From an uncultured Adlercreutzia sp. (GTDB taxonomy: Bacteria > Actinomycetota > Coriobacteriia > Coriobacteriales > Eggerthellaceae): a stretch of DNA of 19,048 bases. This document shows positions 14,472-19,048 of the stretch, in pieces. Both the position numbers and the translations under genes were made by a program. A model generated the notes under the pieces. It ran no database searches. It was not told where the DNA came from and was given only the letters and a program-made list of their open reading frames with translations. Every line of letters begins with the position of its first letter. The first letter of the stretch is position 1. The stretch is taken from positions 1 to 19,048 of the forward strand of contig CABSMC010000047.1 in assembly GCA_902478715.1 (NCBI GenBank), given 5' to 3'.

Positions 14472-15518
14472 TTATAGCATCATGAACAGCTTGGCCAAGG
14501 CCCAGCCGATGAAGCCGCAGCAGGGGAAGGTGAGCACCCAGGCCCATACCATGCGGCGGGCGACGCCCCAGTTCACGCGGCGGAAGCTCTTCGATGCGCC
14601 CACGCCCATGATGGAGGCGGTGGAACAGTGGGAGGTGGAGACGGGCATGCCGGTCATGGATGCCACGAACAGCGTGATCACCGTGGAGAGGGAGGCCGCC
14701 ACGCCCTGGTACTTCTCCAGCGACACCATGTCCATGGCCACGGATTTGATGATGCGCTTGCCGCCGAGCAGTGTGCCCAGCGACATCGCCGCCGAGCAGA
14801 TGATCATGAGCCACAAGGGGAAGTCGGTGGCGCCGCTCGTTTCCATGCCGAAGGCGAGCGCGATGCCCAAAAGCCCGATGGACATGAACTTCTGCCCGTC
14901 CTGGGCGCCGTGGAGAAACGACAGCGCGCAGGCGCAGATGTCCTGCAGCACCATGCACACCTTGTTGCCGCGCTGGCGGTTGACGCGGGAGAAGAGAAAC
15001 TCGATGATCTTGGTGGTCGCCATGCCGAGGATGAAGCCGCCCACCAGCGAGAACACCATGCCGTAAATGACGAGCATCCACTCGGAGAGCACGACGCCGG
15101 CAAGGCCGTTCAGCGCGATGGCGCCGCCGGTGACGCCGGCGATGAGCGAGTGGGACTTGCTGGCGGGAATGCCCCAGAACCAACAGAAGACGCCCCAGCC
15201 GATGGAGCCTATCATGGCGGCTATGAGCGCGAGTAGCGCCTGGTGGGTGTTGCCGGAGAAATCGACCATGTTGAACATGGTGTGGGCCACGGCGGTGGAG
15301 ATGTAGGTCATGCCCACCAGCCCGACGAAGTTGAACACGGCGGCCAGCGCGAGGGCTGCGCCGGGGGTGAGGCAGCGGGTGGAAACGGCGGAGGCGATGG
15401 CGTTGGGGGCGTCGGTGGCGCCCGAGATAATGGTCACGCCGATGACCAGCGCCAGAATGCCGAGCAGGACTGGATGGTCTCCTGCCTGCGAGAGGAACAC
15501 CGAAAGAGTCAATTCCAT
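14472..15518 (-). CDS. Inorganic phosphate transporter (PiT family)
   Basis: The 348-residue membrane protein has about ten hydrophobic segments and the duplicated PHO4 architecture. The first repeat shows SGATDAPNAIASAVSTR and WGIPASKSHSLIAGVTGG. The second shows HGAQDGQKFMSIGLLGIAL and TGMPVSTSHCSTASIMGVG. It imports phosphate (usually metal-phosphate) using the ion gradient. The first motif reads GATDAPNA where many homologues have GANDAPNA. No PhoU/DUF47 partner gene lies next to it. The ribosome site is weak (AAGG about eight bases before the ATG). A minus-strand TAGAAT (15573-15568) is a possible -10 box. Confidence 0.92.
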   Translation of the reverse strand: MELTLSVFLSQAGDHPVLLGILALVIGVTIISGATDAPNAIASAVSTRCLTPGAALALAAVFNFVGLVGMTYISTAVAHTMFNMVDFSGNTHQALLALIAAMIGSIGWGVFCWFWGIPASKSHSLIAGVTGGAIALNGLAGVVLSEWMLVIYGMVFSLVGGFILGMATTKIIEFLFSRVNRQRGNKVCMVLQDICACALSFLHGAQDGQKFMSIGLLGIALAFGMETSGATDFPLWLMIICSAAMSLGTLLGGKRIIKSVAMDMVSLEKYQGVAASLSTVITLFVASMTGMPVSTSHCSTASIMGVGASKSFRRVNWGVARRMVWAWVLTFPCCGFIGWALAKLFMML

Positions 15519-15657
15519 GCCTGAGCCTTATCCCGATGAAGCCGACCGGACGCAAACGCATCCTCTCATTCTAACGCAACGTCTGCGCTCACGAAAGATG
15601 ATGCGGAAAGTAAAGAATAGGGCGAGGAGGTCCTGCGCGAGCTGGACGTGCATCAGA

Positions 15658-15690
15658 TTATACTTTGAAGTATAATACTTTGAAGTATAA
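15658..15690 (+). promoter_or_regulatory. Two tandem palindromic operators embedding the -10 box of the ATPase gene
   Basis: The 15-bp unit TACTTTGAAGTATAA occurs twice without a gap, at 15661-15675 and 15676-15690. With the preceding TTA the first copy is a perfect 8-bp-arm palindrome (TTATACTT-TG-AAGTATAA, 15658-15675); the second has one mismatch (15673-15690). TATAAT sequences lie at 15671-15676 and 15686-15691, so a protein bound here would cover the promoter. The patch is strikingly AT-rich for this genome. Confidence 0.65.
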
Positions 15691-15728
15691 TATCCCTCCA
15701 ACGAGGCATGAGAGAGAAAGGGGCAATT

Positions 15729-17129
15729 GTGGACGCGTTCGTCGATCGCTTTGAAGAGCTCGCCGCCTTGGAGGAGCAGTTCGCCGACCACCAGGCGGCC
15801 ATGGTGGTCATCTACGGCCGGCGCCGCATCGGGAAGACGGCGCTCATCACCGAGTTCGTCCGCGACAAGCGCGCGCTGTACTTCCTGGCGACGGAGGAGT
15901 CGGAGGAACAGAACCGCGCGGCCTTCCAGAAACAGGTGGCCGCGTTCACGGGCGACGAGCTGCTCGGCCAGGTGTCCGTCGGCAACTGGGACGTTCTCTT
16001 CGACCGTCTGACGAGCGACGGCGAGCGTCTCGTCGTCGCGCTGGATGAGTTCCAGTACCTCGGCAAGGCGAACCCGGCGTTCCCCTCCGTCTTCCAGCGC
16101 ATCTGGGACACGATGCTTTCCAAGCGCAACGTGATGGTCATCCTGTGCGGCTCGCTCATCTCGCTCATGGAAAGCCAGGTGCTCTCCTACAGCAGCCCCC
16201 TCTACGGGAGGCGCACCGCGCAGATTCGCATGAAGCAGATTCCCTTTCGGTTCTACCGGGATTTCTTCTCGAAGGAGATCGGGCGCCGCGAGCTGGTCGA
16301 GCTTTACGGCGTCACGGGCGGCGTCCCCAAGTACATCGAGAGCTTCAAGGGTGTGGACGATGTGTACCGCGGCATCGAGAAGAGCGTTTTGAGCTCCAGC
16401 AGCTATCTGTACGACGAGCCGAACTTCCTTCTGTCGAAGGAGGTGAGCGAGGTGGGAACCTATTTCTCCATTTTGAAGGCGGTGGCGGCGGGCAACCGCA
16501 AGAGCGGGGAGATCGCCGCGGCGCTGAACGTGAGGCAGACGGGGTTGTCGAAGTACCTGAAAGTGCTCGAGCGGCTCGATGTGCTGGAGCGCGTGGTGCC
16601 CGTGACGGAGGAGAACCCCGGGAAGAGCAAGAAGGGCCTCTACCGCATCAAGGACAACTACCTGCGCTTCTGGTTCCGCTTCGTCTTTCCCCAGATGGGG
16701 CTGTTGGAAACGGGGCGGCGGGCGGAGGCGCTGAAGACGATTAGGAACAACTTCGTCGACGGGCAGGTCGCCTACGTGTACGAGGACGTGTGCCGCGACC
16801 GCCTGTGGGATGCGGGCGTGGAAGGGGCGCTGCCCTTCATACCCGAGCGGGTGGGCGCTTGGTGGGGCGCGCGCGATGTGGAGCTAGACGTTGTGGGGCT
16901 GAGCGCCGAAGAGGGCCGAGCGGTGTTCGGCGAGTGCAAGTTCTGGGCGAGGCCCGTGGGCGCCAATGTGCTGAGGCACTTGGAAGAGCAGGCTCGAAAG
17001 GCCCTGGACGACCCCTCTTTCCGGCGCTTTGGCGGCCCGCCCGTCTATGTCCTCTTCAGTATAGGCGGGTTTACCGATGAGGTGCGCAGCGAGGCGTGCG
17101 CTCGGAAGGACGTGCTGCTGCTTTCGTAG
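15729..17129 (+). CDS. Archaeal-type ATPase with winged helix and DUF234 nuclease-like domain
   Basis: The 466-residue protein has an ATPase_2 domain with Walker A GRRRIGKT (30-37) and Walker B VVALDEFQYL (D106, E107). A winged-helix segment follows around 265-320 (KSGEIAAALNVRQTGLSKYLKVLERLDVLERV). The C-terminal DUF234 domain carries a PD-(D/E)xK-like set: D387 in VELDVVGL, then E402 and K404 in FGECKFW. The GTG at 15729 is preferred, with AGAAAGGGG five bases upstream; an ATG at 15708 has its GAGG too close. This family is common in archaea and Coriobacteria, often in variable regions, and its role is not established. The winged helix and the palindromes in its promoter suggest self-regulation. 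It stands alone, flanked by unrelated genes. Confidence 0.88.
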   Translation: MDAFVDRFEELAALEEQFADHQAAMVVIYGRRRIGKTALITEFVRDKRALYFLATEESEEQNRAAFQKQVAAFTGDELLGQVSVGNWDVLFDRLTSDGERLVVALDEFQYLGKANPAFPSVFQRIWDTMLSKRNVMVILCGSLISLMESQVLSYSSPLYGRRTAQIRMKQIPFRFYRDFFSKEIGRRELVELYGVTGGVPKYIESFKGVDDVYRGIEKSVLSSSSYLYDEPNFLLSKEVSEVGTYFSILKAVAAGNRKSGEIAAALNVRQTGLSKYLKVLERLDVLERVVPVTEENPGKSKKGLYRIKDNYLRFWFRFVFPQMGLLETGRRAEALKTIRNNFVDGQVAYVYEDVCRDRLWDAGVEGALPFIPERVGAWWGARDVELDVVGLSAEEGRAVFGECKFWARPVGANVLRHLEEQARKALDDPSFRRFGGPPVYVLFSIGGFTDEVRSEACARKDVLLLS

Positions 17130-17130
17130 G

Positions 17131-17158
17131 GAGCCTTCGGCGCGCTGAGGGCTCTTCT
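17131..17158 (+). terminator. Weak terminator after the ATPase gene
   Basis: GAGCCTTC (17131-17138) pairs with GAGGGCTC (17147-17154) over eight bases including one G-U pair, starting one base after the stop codon. The following TTCTC is only a poor T-run, so termination may be partial. Confidence 0.45.
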
Positions 17159-17234
17159 CGGCCGCCTTGTGGGCGCCCTGCGAAAAATGTCGGCACTCGG
17201 GGAAAATTCACAGAGAAGCGCGCGCGAGCGGTGC

Positions 17235-17240
17235 TATACT
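17235..17240 (+). promoter_or_regulatory. -10 box of rpsA
   Basis: TATACT follows GTGC and sits about 155 bases before the rpsA start. The -35 region is not a clear TTGACA match. Transcription from about 17247 would give a leader of about 145 bases that begins with a hairpin. Confidence 0.5.
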
Positions 17241-17247
17241 GGGCGGG

Positions 17248-17334
17248 CTTGCCGATAGGCGGCAAGTGTAAGTATCTGTTGGCCCCCGAGACATGTTTGT
17301 TGCACCGCGATCCTTGCTTCTGCAAGCGAACATG
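17248..17334 (+). promoter_or_regulatory. Structured leader of rpsA with two stem-loops
   Basis: Stem one is CTTGCC (17248-17253) with GGCAAG (17261-17266), right at the predicted transcript start. Stem two pairs 17292-17304 (CATGTTTGTTGCA) with 17321-17334 (TGCAAGCGAACATG): 13 pairs including one G-U, one bulged G and a 16-base loop. No T-run follows, so it is not a terminator. Ribosomal protein S1 represses its own mRNA in E. coli, so an autoregulatory leader is plausible, but the structures are not known to be shared. A 26-codon ATG frame (17293-17373) also runs through stem two with only a weak ribosome site. Confidence 0.45.
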
Positions 17335-17392
17335 GTACGTATCAACCATCATGACGAAGGGTCCCCGATTTAGTTTTTGAAAGGGGTCCGTT

Positions 17393-18553
17393 TTGACCGA
17401 AATCAAGAACACCTCCGTGATCGACTTCTCCGACATCTCCGACGAGCAGATGAACGAGATGATCGACGGCACGCTGACCGAGTTCGACGAGGGCGATCTC
17501 GTCGACGGCACCGTCGTCAAGCTGGAGCACGACGAGGTGCTGGTGGACATCGGCTTCAAGAGCGAGGGCGTCATCCCGGCTCGCGAGCTGTCCATCCGCA
17601 AGGACGCCGACCCGTCCGACATCGTGAGCCTGGGCGACAAGATCGAGGCGCTGGTCCTTCAGAAGGAGGACAAGGACGGCCGTCTCATCCTCTCCAAGAA
17701 GCGCGCCGAGTACGAGCGTGCCTGGATTTCCGTCGAGGAGAAGTTCAAGGCCGGCGAAGTGGTCACCGGCGAGGTCATCGAGGTGGTCAAGGGCGGTCTT
17801 ATCCTGGACATCGGCCTGCGCGGCTTCCTTCCGGCCTCTCTCGTGGACCTGCGCCGCGTGAAGGATCTGGACGCCTACCTGGGCACCGAGATCGAGGCCC
17901 GCGTCATCGAGATGGATCGCAACCGCAACAACGTCGTGCTGTCCCGCCGCGTTCTTCTGGAGGAGGGCCGCAAGAACGAGCGCGCCGAGATCCTCTCCAA
18001 GCTTTCCAAGGGCATGCGTCTCAAGGGCAACGTGTCCTCCATCGTGGACTTCGGCGCCTTTGTGGACCTGGGCGGCATCGACGGTCTGGTGCACATCTCC
18101 GAGCTGTCCTGGAACCATGTCAACCATCCCTCCGAGGTCGTCAAGGTGGGCGACGAGGTGGAGGTCGAGGTGCTCGACGTCGATCTGCAGCGTGAGCGCA
18201 TCTCCCTCGGTCTCAAGCAGACCACGGAAGATCCTTGGATCAAGCTCGTTGAGGTCTATCCGGTCGACACCATCGTTGATGGTCGCGTGACCAAGATCGT
18301 TCCGTTCGGCGCCTTCATCGAACTGGGCGACAACGTGGAGGGTCTCGTTCACATCTCTGAGATGGCAATGAAGCACATCGATTCGCCGAACCAGGTTGTG
18401 AGCGTTGGCGACGAAGTGAAGGTCAAGGTCATGGACGTGAACACCGACCGTCGTCGTATTTCACTCTCTATGAAGGCAGCTGCTGAAGACCTCGGTATCG
18501 AGATCGATGTCGATGAACCCGAGCCGAAGGAAGAAGCCGAAGACGCTGAATAG
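17393..18553 (+). CDS. rpsA: 30S ribosomal protein S1
   Basis: The 386-residue protein consists of four S1 RNA-binding domains at about 33-102, 120-187, 206-275 and 292-361. The last two carry the strong consensus (F)GAFVDLGGIDGLVHISELS and FGAFIELGDNVEGLVHISEM. A short acidic tail ends in EPKEEAEDAE. S1 helps the 30S subunit bind and unfold mRNA. Four domains is the usual form in Gram-positive lineages, against six in E. coli. The start is a TTG at 17393 with AAGGGG six bases upstream; no ATG fits. The 3' end overlaps the following mnmA reading frame. Confidence 0.93.
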   Translation: MTEIKNTSVIDFSDISDEQMNEMIDGTLTEFDEGDLVDGTVVKLEHDEVLVDIGFKSEGVIPARELSIRKDADPSDIVSLGDKIEALVLQKEDKDGRLILSKKRAEYERAWISVEEKFKAGEVVTGEVIEVVKGGLILDIGLRGFLPASLVDLRRVKDLDAYLGTEIEARVIEMDRNRNNVVLSRRVLLEEGRKNERAEILSKLSKGMRLKGNVSSIVDFGAFVDLGGIDGLVHISELSWNHVNHPSEVVKVGDEVEVEVLDVDLQRERISLGLKQTTEDPWIKLVEVYPVDTIVDGRVTKIVPFGAFIELGDNVEGLVHISEMAMKHIDSPNQVVSVGDEVKVKVMDVNTDRRRISLSMKAAAEDLGIEIDVDEPEPKEEAEDAE

Positions 18554-19020
18554 CCCTAAGGCACATATTGCACTAGGTTTGAGCGGCGGGGTTGATAGCG
18601 CAACCTCAGCCGCTCTTCTTTTGTCGCAGGGTTACCGCGTGACAGGGGTGACCTGCGTCTTCAATGACGCCGATGCAGGAACAGCATCCGAGAAGTCGAG
18701 CACGATCGCTGCGGCTGAATCGGTGTGTCGCGCACTCGGTATCGATCACGTGGTCTATGATGTGCGCGAAGTTTTCCGTGAACAGGTGATCGACCCGTTC
18801 ATTACCGACTGCGCACGAGGTCTTACCCCCGCACCATGCGTGACCTGCAATCGGTTCTGTAAGATCCCCGTGCTGTGCCAAGCAGCTGACGAACTGGGTT
18901 GCGAGAAGATCGCAACCGGTCATTACGCGCGAGTGGTAGAAGACACGGCGCTTGGCCGGTTTGCGCTCAAGCGCGCGCTCGATGAGGCAAAGGACCAAAC
19001 CTACATGCTCTCCTTGCTCA
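18513..19020 (+). CDS. mnmA: tRNA-specific 2-thiouridylase MnmA, N-terminal part (cut by adapter sequence)
   Basis: About 169 codons are present. The PP-loop ATP site GLSGGVDS (about residues 22-29), the TPAPCVTCNR motif with the first catalytic cysteine (C109 from the start used here), CEKIATGHYARV and AKDQTYMLSLL identify MnmA, which thiolates U34 of glutamate, lysine and glutamine tRNAs. The only standard starts are ATG 18507 or 18513, inside the end of rpsA and in another frame, with a weak ribosome site. This gives an overlap of about 40 bases and an unusually basic N-terminus. A non-standard start further down cannot be excluded. The true sequence stops at 19020, and the second half of the gene is missing. 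Confidence 0.85.
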
Positions 19021-19048
19021 CTGTCTCTTATACACATCTGACGCTGCC
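19021..19048. other. Nextera transposon adapter (sequencing artefact)
   Basis: The stretch opens with CTGTCTCTTATACACATCT, the 19-base Tn5 mosaic end used in Nextera libraries, followed by GACGCTGCC, the start of the matching read-adapter sequence. It replaces the expected continuation of mnmA. On the reverse strand it yields the well-known spurious peptide start MCIRDS. These bases are not part of the genome. Confidence 0.97.

Noticed and set aside
18606..19037. Minus-strand protein beginning MCIRDS
   Set aside because: Its start is translated adapter sequence and the rest is antisense to mnmA.

Overview
This is a high-GC chromosomal segment with dense, short-spaced genes and strong Shine-Dalgarno sites. 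It most likely comes from an Eggerthellaceae/Coriobacteriia gut anaerobe. The basis is the pairing of a membrane-spanning LuxR-type regulator with a Tat-exported, lipobox-bearing FAD reductase, a gene type greatly expanded in Eggerthella and relatives, together with a Firmicutes-like accBC-asp23-nusB-xseB-dxs gene order. The taxonomic call is inference; no rRNA or tRNA gene is present.

Layout. 1-374 has no convincing gene: a 30-bp tandem repeat, a 14-bp tandem repeat and a good -10 box. 375-6720 is one tightly packed + strand operon: a carboxyltransferase fused to a complete AccB-like biotin carrier, a biotin carboxylase, an Asp23/Gls24 (YqhY-like) protein, NusB, XseB and Dxs. The first two probably form a two-subunit pyruvate carboxylase. 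6748-7413 (-) is a GNAT acetyltransferase. 7414-7912 is a 500-bp spacer with a 152-bp inverted-repeat element, GTTAAC motifs spaced 22 bp apart and a terminator-like hairpin. 7913-10081 (+) is the nitrogen block: an ammonium channel, a palindromic spacer, a PII protein lacking the Tyr51 modification site, and a four-cysteine TSCPD protein, closed by a strong terminator.

10144-11652 (-) and 11933-13669 (+) are divergent: a membrane LuxR regulator and a Tat/lipobox FAD reductase. Their shared control region carries CACCC/GGGTG inverted repeats and a folded leader. A strong terminator follows. 13793-14358 (-) is a YefM-like antitoxin/RelE-ParE-like toxin pair with its own inverted-repeat operator. 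14472-15518 (-) is a PiT phosphate transporter. 15729-17129 (+) is an archaeal-type ATPase (ATPase_2 + DUF234) whose promoter lies inside two tandem palindromes. 17393-18553 (+) is four-domain ribosomal protein S1 with a structured leader, overlapped by the start of mnmA.

The last 28 bases (19021-19048) are Nextera transposon adapter, not genome, so mnmA is cut by an assembly artefact. The points most worth following up are the carboxyltransferase-AccB fusion inside an acc-type operon, the divergent regulator/reductase pair, the palindromic operator of the DUF234 ATPase, the Tyr51-less PII protein and the inverted-repeat elements beside the nitrogen genes.
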